A stretch of 64,000 nt of DNA. Origin: Cylicocyclus nassatus (Eukaryota > Nematoda > Chromadorea > Rhabditida > Strongylidae). The DNA lies in NCBI GenBank assembly GCA_958299035.1, contig CATQJL010000316.1, positions 9,890,347 to 9,954,346 on the forward strand, given 5' to 3'. A model generated the notes under the pieces. It saw only the letters and a program-made list of their open reading frames with translations, ran no database searches and was not told the DNA's origin. Position 1 is the first letter of the stretch, and the number at the start of each line of letters is the position of its first letter. The position numbers were made by a program, and so were the translations under genes. Below, piece after piece: positions 27,161-40,000 of the stretch.

Positions 27161-29330
27161 TACTTGCTCACAATGGAAAGTAGTGAAAATGGAAAGAACG
27201 ACAAAAATGCAAAGAGAACGTGAATCATTTCAATGTACAAATAGCGATGACTTGGCTGATAATCGTCATTAAATCAGCTGATTGCTCGGTAAGTGTGTGA
27301 ATTCCAAATGCTGGGATAGAAATGGAGCCACGGATGAGCTCACAGACAACAATCCATTCTAACGGAGTAATTATAAGACAAATAAATTGATTCCCGTGGA
27401 CCAGTCCGTGGAAGGATATGGTCCTCTAAAGAACGACAAAAATGCCGGTTCTTACAACATTTAGCGCTACTTGACCCAAATCTTTGAGCATTTCGTTGAA
27501 TGCAATTATTAGCAGCGAACTTGTTCTCCAGAACTGGGTCTCGACCAAGTTTGCGCAATCTAATGGAAGGTAATTTGGAACAAAAACGGACTGACTGATT
27601 CAGTGCTGGATTAAGAGATGGATAGAAAAAGCGAAGAAGGCAGGATGAGTGGAGGATGGCTTATATTTCTTGGCTACCGTAGTTAGATTATGTGGTACCA
27701 ATTCTAAGAAAAAAAAGAGAAATGGATAAGTATATGAAAAGAACAAGTGATATATGATGAAGAAAGATACGAAAAATTGAATTGAATTTTTTAATCAGTT
27801 GAATGCTACTGAAACGTATAGGATAATAAACTGATAATTGTTTCAAATGGATGAATGCAAGTGAATGAATGAATGAATGAACGAATGAATAAAAGAATGA
27901 ATGAGCGAATGAACATGTTTGAGTAATGATTAGCAAATGAACAAATGAACATTTGATGCCGGAAACAAGAGAGTATGAAAGAGTGTAAAAAAATGTGATT
28001 TTGTGAGCTTGACGCTTTGAGGGGTATCGTTCAATTTTGGAGAGTGAATAACAGATAATTTTCACTATATATTTATAGAACTACTGTGATCACTGCACAG
28101 AAATACAACATAAAATTTCTTTGGTTTAAAAGGGTAGGTAGACAGCTTATCAATCAGGTAAAAGAATTTGCCACAACAGAATAAATATCCTTTGAAGAAT
28201 CCCTCGCTCTTTTCTCCCAATGAAAATTTTCCTCTCATCTGGATCTTTTCGAATCGTTTTCTAAATGATTGAGACTTTTTTAGTAAGTTGCCTGATATCC
28301 ACTGCTAGCTTGCACTCCAACAGAACGCGTATTTAATCCTTGTATGGGGGCGATCGGCAGCTAGCCGTCGCGACACTTAGCCACCGTACACAAAGGCTAG
28401 CAACCGGACAATAGTTGTGGAAGGCGCAAAAATCGGATAGGGTGAGCGAATATCGCACGGATAGAGGACGATTTGTAGCCCACAACCACGATAGGATGTG
28501 GATGATGTGGGTGCGATGCTGCACGGATTGTGAATGATCTATGGATGAAGGAGGGGGGGGGGGATGTCGAACACGAAATTGTGAGTTGCTTTGCCTGGTT
28601 TTATTCGAAAAGAGCAAATGTGAAGTTTTTGGTTAACCGTGGAGGCAGAAAAGCATAAGAATGTCATCGAGAAAGCATGACACGAAGATTATTTGTAGTC
28701 AGGAATAGAATTTGTTGAAGTAGAGTTTGCACCAAAAAAAACGAAAAAAATCAATTTTTATGACGTGCAGCGCAAAGAGTTTCGAAATCACCAAGAAATG
28801 AAAAAATCTAAATGTTTTGAGGAAAAACATGTGGAATATTCAGAACAAGTGAAGAAGCCAGAATTTTCCACATGTCCCTATCCCAATCTCACCGAAGTTT
28901 AACATTCTTTTTGGGAACACGCGATTACGAAGAAATTGAAATTCAGCGATGTTCGTTCCCAGTTATAAAATCATGCGTAGTGGTCACGCAGACAAGTAAA
29001 ATTATTCTAAAATTATTCTTCGTCATTTTGGCATGTAGATGTGAATCCGCTGCATTCCTGAATTATTTTGCATCAATTCCACTTCACATCAGAGACGAAT
29101 TCACAAAACAGTTCTACAAAAAGTTTGATCGCATGAATTTTTTTTCTCTTGCAGGAAAAAAATTTAGTTGTCTCTAAACGTCGCGAAGTCACATCTATTT
29201 CTAATCAAAACTGACCCACATCTCCCTTTTCGTAAAGGATTTTGCAGCCACTTGTTAGTTAAGAGGAATGCGCAGTTGCTTTGTGGTAAAGTTTACAGCA
29301 TAGTTGGATGGTTTAGATGGAATCCACTTA
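27150..29330. other. Upstream of the Patched gene, no gene seen
   Basis: Candidate promoter and 5' region of the Patched gene by position only. Contains the GAAT microsatellite (27861-27915) and a G-run at about 28551-28563. Confidence 0.45.
27861..27915. repeat. Imperfect (GAAT)n microsatellite
   Basis: About a dozen GAAT-type units with scattered substitutions (GAAC, GAATAAAA, GAGC), diffusing into similar sequence up to about 27,950. Confidence 0.85.
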
Positions 29331-29378
29331 GGGCCGCATGCACTAACCTCCCCGCGGGGAGGTTAGTGCATGCGGCCC
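29331..29378. mobile_element. 48-bp perfect palindrome: two element ends fused, with TTA target sites
   Basis: GGGCCGCATGCACTAACCTC begins the left half and its exact complement ends the right half; the centre is CCCCGCGGGG. TTA lies on both sides (29328-29330, 29379-29381). The arm matches the ends of the larger foldback family at 45691 and 49581, so this looks like that element without an interior. The TTA duplication fits PIF/Harbinger-type insertion. Confidence 0.85.
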
Positions 29379-29381
29379 TTA

Positions 29382-32300
29382 GTCTTGGGTTTCAAATTAG
29401 TTGAAGGGGGGAGGGAAAAAATTCGTACGAAGACAAGCCTTATAGTTGGACTTAAAGCATCAATGTTAAATGTAGCAGTCTGCTGATAAAAGATGCGAAC
29501 GGAAAGAATTGGTCTATGAAACGATCATGTTTATCATGATCCTCGACTGATCACAGCAGAGTAAGCAAGTTATCAAATTGTCTTGATGCGAAATGTTGAT
29601 GTCATATGAGGAGAAATCGGAGAAGAATGTCCAAGTGTAAATCATCAAAGATCAAATTTCAAGATCACAAAGGTGAAAATAGTAGAGATGAAGTTCGAAA
29701 TTTTCCGTTGAAATTTGATGAAAGTCAAACCTCTCATACCACTTTGAGATTGCGAAGTAATGATTGAGAAACGTCAACTAATTACAGCCAGTACACTTGG
29801 CAAGAAGAAGACTCGTTTCATTGACAAAAAATCGGTAATTGATTTGGCCTCGACATCTCGAAAAGAATGTAAAGTGCTCTCGCACCACTAAAGTTGAAAG
29901 TGTCGACGCGTTTCTCTAAATGAAAAGGCGAGTCATTATTAGTACGAATGAACTTCGTGCTTTTGACGTTGTTTTTGAGGTGGGAAGTAAGTGCAAATGG
30001 AAGTCAAAGGGGAAGCGATAGCACGAGAAAAGGGGGAAAAGGATGGAGGCGGAGAGGGAGAGACTGTAGGATGTTTTTTTTTGAGTGACACTTACACAAA
30101 ACCTATCGCAAATATAAAAGAAATTGTTGACAAAAAGCAGGAAGTAAACGAGGAGTTTGAGCTCAACTAGAAGGCAGGACCTAGATTTCTGCTAGGAAAA
30201 CTGATTTTGGGAACTTAACCATTGCACAAAATGCAGCTCAATTGGCACATTCAAAGCCGAAATAATCGCGTTCAAACTGCTGCCCAGTACCGTAATCCCA
30301 GAACTATCAGCGTCCTTGGGTACGGTACTGGGCGAAATTCTGGAGATGAAGTCCTGTGCCGCTTGAGCGATGGCTTGACGAAAGCTCCTGATTAGAATCT
30401 ACATAAAAGTTCAGACAGCCAGATTTGCCCGGGCATTGCCCTTAGGTAGCGGCACTGAATTGCAAAAGGCAAGCAACGATACCGTGACCACAATGATGAA
30501 GTGAACAGTCATACGGTATAGGCATGGACGATTACGATCGCACCAAAGCACGAAGTATGCGAAGTGCGCAATTAGGACTTCAAATAAAAATCGAAAATCA
30601 TAAGACCTGGGATTTCTTTGGTGTCTCCGTAGTTGACTGCCGACTGCTGATGCAAGACTACAGTATGTACATAGAAAACGAGAAATCTCAATAAACATCG
30701 AAGATCGGAGGAGGAACACGAATCCGAAACCATGGCGAACAAGAGTTCTAAGGCTTCAATGCCACAAATCCATCCGCCCATCGTTTGTGCTTGAATCCTA
30801 ACAGTGGCTAATGTGGGAAGGCGGACGGGCGGTAGTAGCAGTGAGGAGGGGAGGGGTTGGCGAAAACTGGAACTATGCGATGCGAAAACGGGACAAATTC
30901 GCAGAATAGCCGGCACACATTTGTGTCTAGGCTACATAATTGCATAGAAAAAGTGCTTAGCATGTATGGTGGTTGAGTGAAAAAATGCACGAAACGGGGA
31001 TATAAAAAAGGGCTTTCAAGCGCGGTTCCGGGAATTTTTTGAGGGGAGGGAAGAGAAGCTTGAAAGCATGTGCGATGTATCATATCTTCTTTTCAACCTC
31101 CGAAATATGACGTCAATTTATTTCAACCGCCAGCAAAGCCCAAACAATCTCAAAAACTTGCTTGTGCAGCTTCTGCTTTTAGGGATATAAAAAACCGTAA
31201 CCAGCTGCAATAAAACTTTTTTTGGGAATGTCTAAACCGTAAGCCCGATGAGAAATGCTTCGAAATGCGACATTTCCGAAACTGAAAACCGTCTTTTTAA
31301 ATATTTCAATTAATCGTAAGAATTCGATTACTAGCCGTTGTAACCCTCTAAACAAGAAAGAATAACCCAAGAACAAGCTACCTAAATGGCAAATGAAGTC
31401 AAAACAATTTTTGTCTCAAGTTGAATAAAATTTTAAATTTGAGACTTTTTCAAATGCTTCACCAAGCATGAAAGTACGAAATGCAAGTAACGCTTTACTT
31501 GCTGTATTTCAGATAATTGTCCGCTCGATTCGGCAGTATAAAGGAAGTAAAAAAATGGTGGAAATATGTGTGCAGCTACAAAAAACAAAATTGGGAAAAA
31601 ATGAAAAATTTGAGTCGATTGTGGGATACATGAAGAATTGAGGAAATCGCAAAACTATTTGCTGAGTGAATCTGCATTCTGAATCTGCTGAAACATGAAT
31701 GAAAGAAAATTGTAGAGAAAAATTCTGAAGATATTTCGTTCAGTTCACTTAAGAGTAAAATTTTTCAAAAATTTCTCGTGTTTTCGCTGAAGTTGCTTTT
31801 ATCTGATACTTTGGATACGAAAAAACGAAGATGAACTAGAGGCATTATATTACCGCTTGCCTTTTAAAAAAAAGGAAGATAAGATTAAAAAGAGTAACAT
31901 AATTTTCTAGTTTGTCGAACAATCAGAAGAGATAATCATAAGAAATAAATTAAGAAAGCAAAAAATCAAGTTATGACTAACCTACCATCAGTATAGACCA
32001 AAGAACCTACAAAAGTACATATAGTCAGTACTCAGCACATAATTGGATGACAAACATGTTTTATATAATCGGCGTCACGGTTCTCAGAGTACAGAAAGTT
32101 AGTACTAATCAAGTAAGTTGAAGAAAAGTGTAGGAATCTGTTGATGCAGAAAAGTTAGTGTACCTAAAGTCGAAAACGGGGAGTAGTAGTTACGAATTTT
32201 TAGCATGGCTAGTATAGTAGTAGTACAAATGTATCATGCTTAAAGCAAATTGTAAAGCACAAAAAACAAACAGCTTCTGTTTTTGGAGACATGTGAAGGA

Positions 32301-32785
32301 GTACGACTTGTTTGCAAGTGAATATTTGCCCAAGAATGATATTGGTTGTATAAAGTTCAATTTAGCTACGACTGGAATAAGATGGAGAAACTTTTGTGCG
32401 AAAATAATTACATTACTACAGTCTCATTTGAAATGTCGTAACAAACAGTGATCACTGATCATTGATCACCTTTATCCTTCTGCACCTAAATAAAGGAAGT
32501 GTGAACCATATCTTGGCGGGTGCAGATGAGATATCCATGTGATGTTTGATTTACGTGCAAATATGTAGTGACCCTGTGCTTGATAGCGATGTCTATCTCG
32601 CTCACTATATCAAAGATCCACTTGAGTGGACGTGAAATAAACGAAATTTAGGGAAGAATGCTCAAAATGCTTCGTTTCAATCGTTGAAAAAGCAAAACTT
32701 TTGGAAATCCTTAAAAGTGTTTAATACCTTTGAAAAGTGAACAGAAGAAAGGCATGTTCAACCACGAACTCCGAGTTTATTTCTA
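29382..32785. other. Intergenic, no gene seen
   Basis: No recognised exon. Contains one CGCCCAGTACCGTA-family element (about 30230-30380). Overlapping minus-strand frames at 30411-31083 are short and lack splice logic. Confidence 0.45.
30230..30380. repeat. CGCCCAGTACCGTA-family MITE
   Basis: CTGCCCAGTACCGTAATCCC faces GGGTACGGTACTGGGCGAAA. Outer arms GCAGCTCAATTG and CCGCTTGAGCGATGG resemble those at 22893-23085. Confidence 0.7.
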
Positions 32786-33130
32786 TTAGGTTGTCGGATA
32801 ATTTCTGTTACACTTTTTTTAGAATTTCTGGGAAATCCCAAAAGCTTTCTGAAAACCCCAAATTTGCAATACGCGTAGGATATAGCAGTATCTACCTACC
32901 AGCATGATTGATGCCGCAAATGCACTAATGTCCAACAAGTTTACGGCAGTTTTGTAAAAGTAGTCAAATTTTTCAGTTTTTGTCTGATCTTTTCTCTGCA
33001 TGTACTTGCGATTTCCCTCTTCCAGAATTTTTTTGGAACCTATTTTGGCATTGTCTCTTACATGGAGGCATTCCGGTGCCTCTAGCGTTTCAAAAACAAG
33101 GGGTGAAAAAATATCGAAACAAATTCAAAA

Positions 33131-33222
33131 ACTTTCCTAAATTCTTCTTTTTATGTGCATCGTATAGAAATGAATAACTTTCCTAAATTCTTCTTTTTAT
33201 GTGCATCGTATAGAAATGAATA
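33131..33222. repeat. 46-bp tandem duplication
   Basis: Two identical adjacent 46-bp units starting ACTTTCCTAAATTCTTC (33131-33176, 33177-33222), inside the 853-bp mariner-type element. The identity suggests a recent event. Confidence 0.95.
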
Positions 33223-33297
33223 CAGAAAACATAAAAATGATTTTTTCAAATTTTTTGAAGACGTTTTCACCGTAAAAATTCCGATGATTGCAAAGAT

Positions 33298-33378
33298 GGC
33301 GCACGCTGAGATTTGAACCGCTCAGAAAAACGTGTGCAGACATGTCTGCGTTATCCCCCCATATTAGCTAAACGCTAC
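33298..33378 (-). pseudogene. tRNA-like sequence (tRNA pseudogene or SINE head)
   Basis: On the minus strand TAGCTAATATGG (A-box-like, 33370-33359) is followed about 40 nt later by GGTTCAAATC (B-box, 33319-33310). CTGAG and CTCAG flank the B-box as a T-stem. The acceptor ends do not pair and the middle is the palindrome GCAGACATGTCTGC, not a normal anticodon arm. Not a functional tRNA; possibly transcribed by Pol III. Confidence 0.4.
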
Positions 33379-33640
33379 ATACTATGCCCCACCTGATTAC
33401 CACATTGTCCGGTCTATCGGTCATCACCTGAGAGAACGCCAGCTCATTTACAAAAATGGGAACAAACGGATTTTCAGCCACAAAGTGGGTGTTTTGCGCA
33501 CGGATCGCGGATGCGATGGTACCCTTGTATAGGCCTTTTGACCCTGCCAATAAGCCGTGAACATGAGATCTTTCCAAAGCTTCTGAGATTTTTGAGAATT
33601 AAAATAAAAAGTGTAACAGAAATTATCCGACAGCCCAATA

Positions 33641-35208
33641 CAATAAACTTATTTTTGCTCAGTGGCAAAGAGATGTTGATCTACAAGATCTACATGTTCT
33701 TTGCTATTTTCCCCGAGTTTATTTGAATGAATCTACTATCAGAAAGCAGCCCACTTTTTACTGCCCGACACCTTTGGGATTGTGCTCTCTCCCAAAACCA
33801 AAATACAGAGGGCAGAGATCTTCTATTGTGAGGCAGTTGGACGAGTCATTCCGATGTCGCCTTATGCTTTCCAGATTTACATGGGAATGAAAGCGTAATC
33901 GGCGGTTAAAGGTACCATTTACCCTAAGTTAAGGGTCTTAGGCTTTTGGCAGCTTACGATAGTAGGACTCCCTCTCAAGCCAATACCCAAGCCGCGGCGC
34001 AAAATGTCGCTTCGGAAGCATGAAAATCGCTTCGGAATAGCAGAGAGACAGGAGGACCCCAAGTCGGCACCGCCCCCTCTAGTATTCCCCGCCCATCCGC
34101 ACGCGCCCATCCCATTACATTCCCAAAGATGACCTGAGGCTTTCCCGGAGCGGCTACATCGGGATTTTTGCGGATTCTCGGCTTCATGCTAATCAGAAAC
34201 ATGAGAAGGCACGGAAACGACCAAAACATGGAAGTCGAGAATCCGGGTGGACGTTGCCTTTAAAGAAAGGATCTAATGGTATGGCTATTACCCGTCGTAG
34301 AGCTATTAGCTCAACTGTTAGCCCATTAGATCATTTAACCGGAGCTATGTAATGGTGCCGCCAAATAGCCAGAAAATTCTCTTAGATCAAAGAAGAGGCC
34401 CTTAAAACAAATAAAAGAAAAGAATTCCTTCCATAACGGCTGTCCGGTAAGGTACAGCTAATTAGTTGAAAGAAAACGAAAAAGAATACGGAACTGCGGA
34501 TTGGACGCAAAGCTGAGACAAAACAAGCGTAAACGGGGCGACATGGTTATAATGCAATGTTTGAGATGATAATGTGCTGTCTCTCCAAATCCGGAGCGAT
34601 GGTAATCGGGTGCATAAAGTCTGTGTAGGGAGAAGACGTTGTAAAAACTGTCAGCTGGTTTGGGAGAAAGAACGAAGACTGGTCTTTCTACACCAACTCT
34701 TAACGAATTCATAAAGTAAGCGCAAACTTGCCTTAGTGAATGAGAAATTCGTTAAGTGAGTGCTTGGCCTTCACATCTCAGTCAAGGTCAGCGAATGAGA
34801 TGCACTTCGTATTGTCACCTAATTTTTATAGAGCAAGAGTCATACCATTGACCAAGTGCCAACTCATAACCATGGCTGAAAAAGTCCACTTGAAATTTCG
34901 CCCATACCGTATTCAGTGACACTGGGTCTGTCGGAAAGAATACGATATGGATGAGAGCTCAGAGTGAAAGTACTCACAAGAAAGAGACATAGTTATGAGA
35001 AGAGGAACGTAGATCAAAAAGTTCGTTCTTCTTCCATTTCCTGATACAGTGATAACTGCACTGACAGAACAGAGTTCATAATCTAGGTGCTAAGGGCCTA
35101 TGTTTGTTCTCCCCCCCCCCTCCTGCTCCCACCTACATTTCAATATTTTCTTTGCTGAACTACCTCAACTTTACTTCCAACGTTTCTCAACCATAAAGTT
35201 ACCTAAAC
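33641..35208. other. Intergenic, no gene seen
   Basis: A small inverted repeat (about 34270-34335, GATCTAATGG / CCATTAGATC) and a diverged CGCCCA...CCGTA hairpin near 34885-34970. No exon recognised. Confidence 0.45.
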
Positions 35209-35570
35209 CAGTGGCGTACCGAGGGAGGGGGCGGGGGGGGGCGCCCCCCCCCCGAGAACGGGTCGCGAAATTTTTGAAAGTTACTTACATAAGTTATAAA
35301 AATGTGCAAGTGACTTGTTTATTTTTGTAAACAATTAAAATAATTTTTAAAATTTTTTAAAAATTCAAATTAGCCTTATAAAAAAATTTTTTTCGGGGGC
35401 GTGGCTGACGCCACGCCCCCTTCTTCCAGATTTTAGGGGTTGGAGGCCCGCAGAAATTTTGAGAAGCCCCCCTAAAATTTTTTCGGAGTGCGTGGCTGAC
35501 GCCACGCACCTTCGTTTAAAAAAAATTTTTGCCGCCCCCCCCCCGAGCCGAAATCCTGGGTACGCCACTG
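35209..35570. mobile_element. hAT-like MITE, 362 bp, 8-bp target duplication
   Basis: Ends CAGTGGCGTACC and GGTACGCCACTG; 8-bp flanks ACCTAAAC and ACCTAAGC (one mismatch). The interior is A/T-rich with two GTGGCTGACGCCAC palindromes and G/C runs next to each end. No coding capacity. Related copies lie at 40578 and 54055. Confidence 0.85.
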
Positions 35571-35579
35571 ACCTAAGCC

Positions 35580-36916
35580 TTACTCAAAAGAACTTTCCTA
35601 GGAAAAGCAATGTAAGTGAAGCAACCAAGTCGATGTGCTAAGTTCCAAACTTAAGCCTAAATAGGTAATAAACGGGTTCAGCGTCAAATGTTTATGTTTT
35701 GAAGTGAAAGAGACTCGTTCCGCCCATATCGATACAATCTCGCTTCGTTTGACAATTCAGACCTTGTGCCGGAACCAGTACGTTGAATGAGGTCTTGAGA
35801 AGTGCCGAAGAGGAGGACAATCTTGATGAGTAGAAAGTAAACATCAAAGCGGTTGAGGGGTCTGTCGCAAACAGATTTGGCGGTTTTTGTGTTTTTGCTC
35901 CTTTTTGAGTCCTATGATTGCTGACTTGCAACTTATTTGTCAAGTATTGCCCTTATCTAGCGAGGATTACGGTAGAGTTAACCGTAACCTTAGTCCGGAA
36001 ACGATTTTTTCACAGTCACAATCTCAAAGCACTCGTTGGGCTGTGCATGAGAGTTACAGTAAGCCTACAGTAAGCTTTCTGGCGAACTTATAGGGTAAAA
36101 GACAATGAAGAAGAGCTTTTACTCGGCGGTCATTGCGACGTACTTGAAGGGCATTCAAACGGAATGAAAAAGCTAGTCCCGCCATTTACGTTACCGTATC
36201 TGTACCGTAAGCCGCATAGCACCTTACAATGAGTGGGGGATAGGCTCGTCCACCTACGCTGCTTTCGCAAAGTACTGGTGCGGATTATAGGGGAGAAATT
36301 TGTAAGTCAAATGCGATTAGGAAACAAAGTGCAACTATTCATTTACCGATTGCTGAAGTATGAAAACTACTTTCTTGCAAAAATTCGAATTTGCAATATT
36401 TTGAAGTGGTATGCCACGCCCCTTTCTTACTTCTTGCGCGATGTCCCTTCCCTATCCAAATTGACAACAGACATCATTGTAAGTGAAGTTCTTGAAAGTA
36501 CAATAGTCCATCAAGATCAATAGCACTTTTCTCAAAACTCAAAGGGAGTAGCCACAGGTTCCTATCCGATCTTTCAACGTATCTACGCACACTTCTCTTT
36601 CAATTCCTTAGATTGCCATTCATTAACAAGAATAATTAGGACTACACCCGTAGCAAAGTACATGAAAACACCACTTAAAGGACTTGTTTTGGCAAATCAA
36701 GTCTGTTTCTGGACAAATACTCAAAGCAAGAGGGACTACAGCAGATTTGAGCATTGAAGTTAGGTTGAGCTTTTGCTTAATTGAGATTAGGGTATAACTC
36801 TCAACTAAAAATCCCAGAAGAGAAATTTTTTGCACCTCTAGTTTTGACTTTAGCCCTTCAAACCGGTTGGGAAGCAGGGGGGGGGGGGGGGGAGAGGAGA
36901 AAATCGTACACACACC
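35580..36916. other. Intergenic, no gene seen
   Basis: A G-run at about 36879-36892 precedes the MITE at 36917. No exon recognised. Confidence 0.4.
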
Positions 36917-37089
36917 CTTTAAATCAACTGGCTTGGCGGCTGGAAGGCAGGGCTTCGTGACCTAGTTGAGGCTAGGTAATGATCAGAAAACAAGGGCGCG
37001 GGAGAGACGCAGATTGCGTCGCGGGTGCGAGCGACCTCAATTGAGTTACGAAACCCCGCCTTCCAGCCGCCAAGTCCGTTGAATTAAAG
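36917..37089. mobile_element. MITE, copy 1 of a pair
   Basis: Left end TTAAATCAACTGGCTTGGCG, right end CCGCCAAGTCCGTTGAATTA. Inverted arms of about 45 bp surround a GC-rich core. The second copy is at 49394. Confidence 0.8.
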
Positions 37090-40000
37090 GTTAGCATATA
37101 TACTTGAAGTTGTTTTTTAAGCCTTGAGCCAAGGTTAGAGTTACCATACCTCCTCCTTCAGCGAGTGCTTACTGGAAACATCTCACTTATCATCATATGG
37201 AACCACCCATTTGCACCGTTTTGGTTGTTGAAGATGGCACTGATTCATTTTTCATATATATGGTAGTCATTCTATTTGATTGCAAAGACCGCTGAGTAGA
37301 AGAAAGAATTCTTATAGCTAGTGACAGCAAAAAGTGCATCGAGCAGCCTGGACATGTGATTCGAAAAGAGTAAGGGGTAATGCACAATTTTTTCTTTCTT
37401 TGTGGAATGATGAATTTTCATTCAATTGTAACTTTAGATAACAAACTGATGAAAAGCAAATTTACTTCCAGCTCCAAATCTGTAGGATATGTGTTTTTTT
37501 TGAGATTTAGAAAAAAACGAATAGAAAAATTTTATTTATTACAGTTCCGATGTCAAATTTTCTGTTTGCTTAGAATATCAGCGTCGATGCTTGTTTTCGC
37601 TGGTTTATCTATATACAGTAATCAAATTATTCGAAGAGAGAGAGATTGAGGAAAGACAGTGGTTTATTTAGTACTTTATTCTACTTTTACGAAGTTTCAG
37701 GACATCTGTTATTTCTCATCTGTATGTGGCGACGAAAAGGGTACTCGTTGCAAATTCAAAATTTATTCTTGGGGAACAGGGGTAGCAACCTATAGCAAAG
37801 TCAGAAAAGAAAACCACATTTTCAAAGAAAGTGGAACTTCGGGCTAAATATGGAAAGCGGACATAGCCAGGTCATCTCCATACGAGAAATGGAAGGTGCA
37901 CGTCATTGAAAGATATTGCGGCGGATGTAGACGAACGATTGTCGTCGGACAAGTTTCGGTCATCGGATCGGTTTGAATTGATCAAGACGATGTGACCGAT
38001 TCTCGCGCAGATTGAATAATTTTTCGTTGAATCTGCTAAGGGCGCATATTCGTGAAAAAGAAGGGAAAGGGAGTGGCGTTTGAGCAAATGGGAGATGCTA
38101 CATGAATTTCGTCATACCCATGCTTTTTTCTGGCAAGTTATGGGAATGCAGGAGGAAGTGAACGAGATGTGAAGCAACACAGTGGAAAAGAAAGGAAAGA
38201 AGTGAGATTTGCCATTGCAAACGAGTCGGATTCGGACGAGTCGTGCGCGACTTTACGAGTAGCGCCGAAGCTACCGTTGCAGTGCATGGTAGTCAATAAA
38301 CGACTGGATCCACCACCATCACCGGGCTAATAGCGAAGGAAAAGCTCAGAATCGCCACGCCCCGTCATGGACGGGGTCGGGGAGTGAAGATGGAGAGGGC
38401 AAGGAGGGGGGGGGAGCAACACGAGTGCGCGAAGGCGAAGGTGCGATGACGGACAAGAAATGAGTGATACTCCAATTAATCAAAGCAAGCCTACTTTGAC
38501 TGAGTGATGATTCAATGTGGGACGAGTTTTCGTGCACATAAATTGGCGTTTATGCTCGGCGTAAACGATGTTCTACAGCTTCGTCATTGCTATTAAATAC
38601 AAAGTTCAGGAATGTCTGTGTGAATGAGCTTCTTATGAAGAAAGGGACTGCGGAATCTCAGTCAGCAGATTGCCCACGAGGCAGCTCGTGCTTCGCAGTC
38701 GAGAAATCAGCTTAATATCTCGCCCAGCACTGTAAATTTCCAAGCAGGGAGTAGTCCTAAATACCGTACAGGGCGAGAGACCTTGGCGCTTTCGGCTGAG
38801 CACAAACGTTAAAATAAATATGAGAATTGATCTAGGAGTAAAGGCAGCAAAGTGACTAGAAACTTCAAATTTTGGGCATTTTTGAGCAATTTCTGGCATG
38901 ACTGGTAATCCTATAATTTCGTGAATACCAACCAACCAAGCGTCATTGTCGAGGAAATCAATTAAAACTCGTCTCTTCCATCTTGAATTTCCGAAGAATA
39001 TGGACCGAAAATAAATTTTGAGGAACAGTGAGTACAAAGTACAAGAAATTCAACGATGACTAGCATCGTCGTCTGTGACCGATCTAGCTCGAATGCTAAA
39101 TGCGAAGACACCCCTGTATAAAAATGAACTATGGGCTGTAAAACGAACCGCAACGATAAATTTGTCAAAATGCTGCGGTAAAGTGGAAAAAAAAGCAGTA
39201 ACGGACAGTTGCAAGGTTATGATTCATTGATAAGATGGCCTATTTTAAATCGAAAAGCTAGATTTTATCAGATCTGCGCCTCACTTGGCTATAAATGAGG
39301 AATCTGCACCAAAAGTGGATTATTAGCAAATATAGCCTAAGATACACGTCCTTGACTCAGCGTCAAATATGCATGGTATTCGAGGTCTCCTCGTCTCGAA
39401 AATCACCCGGTTCCCTCTCAGTGAAAGGAATCGAGTCTTATTCCGCATATCTTTCATCGCAATCGGCTTTTCTACGAATGGCAAGGTCGCTTTTGGACGA
39501 GAATGTATGTAGAGCTGGTAGTTTTTGCTATGTGTACGAGAAGCTTCCAGTTTCATCGTCTTTATTCTGACAAGGTGGAGAAAACTGCCTTGAGCAATTT
39601 GAGTCCGAGAGCTGCATTAGCAAATGGGTTGAAAATCGGGGGACCAGTTCTCGTGATACTGGGAATAAATCTTGGAACGAAGTAGATATGAATCAGAATT
39701 TCAAACATTATGACTACGTGGGGACCAGTTCTCGCGTAAATACTTGTGTTAATATAGCATATCTAAATGTTTACTCAAATGTAAACGTGAAAAAAGGATG
39801 TCGGATAGAAAAATTGTCGTTTGAGGATGCGCTACAGATAAGTTGTAATCTGGAGACCAGTTTTCGCATAGATCCTGGAATAGCTTGGCTGTGGTGACTT
39901 GAAATTATCTTTCAAAAATAAATAGAAGTAAACTACTTTTTAAATTCTTTTGCAAAATATAAATCGAGCTCATTCTAACTGATCAACACCAAATGTTAGA

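Larger units (their letters stand above)
32786..33638. mobile_element. Mariner-type element, 853 bp, TA target site
   Basis: Left end TTAGGTTGTCGGATAATTTC; right end ATTATCCGACAGCCCAA; TA at 32784-32785 and 33639-33640. The terminal repeat runs about 33 bp. The interior is not a palindrome and encodes no recognisable transposase. It carries a 46-bp tandem duplication and a tRNA-like segment. Confidence 0.8.

Noticed and set aside
27861..27915. Regularly spaced repeat considered as a CRISPR array
   Set aside because: It is a simple GAAT microsatellite in a eukaryotic genome, with no spacers.
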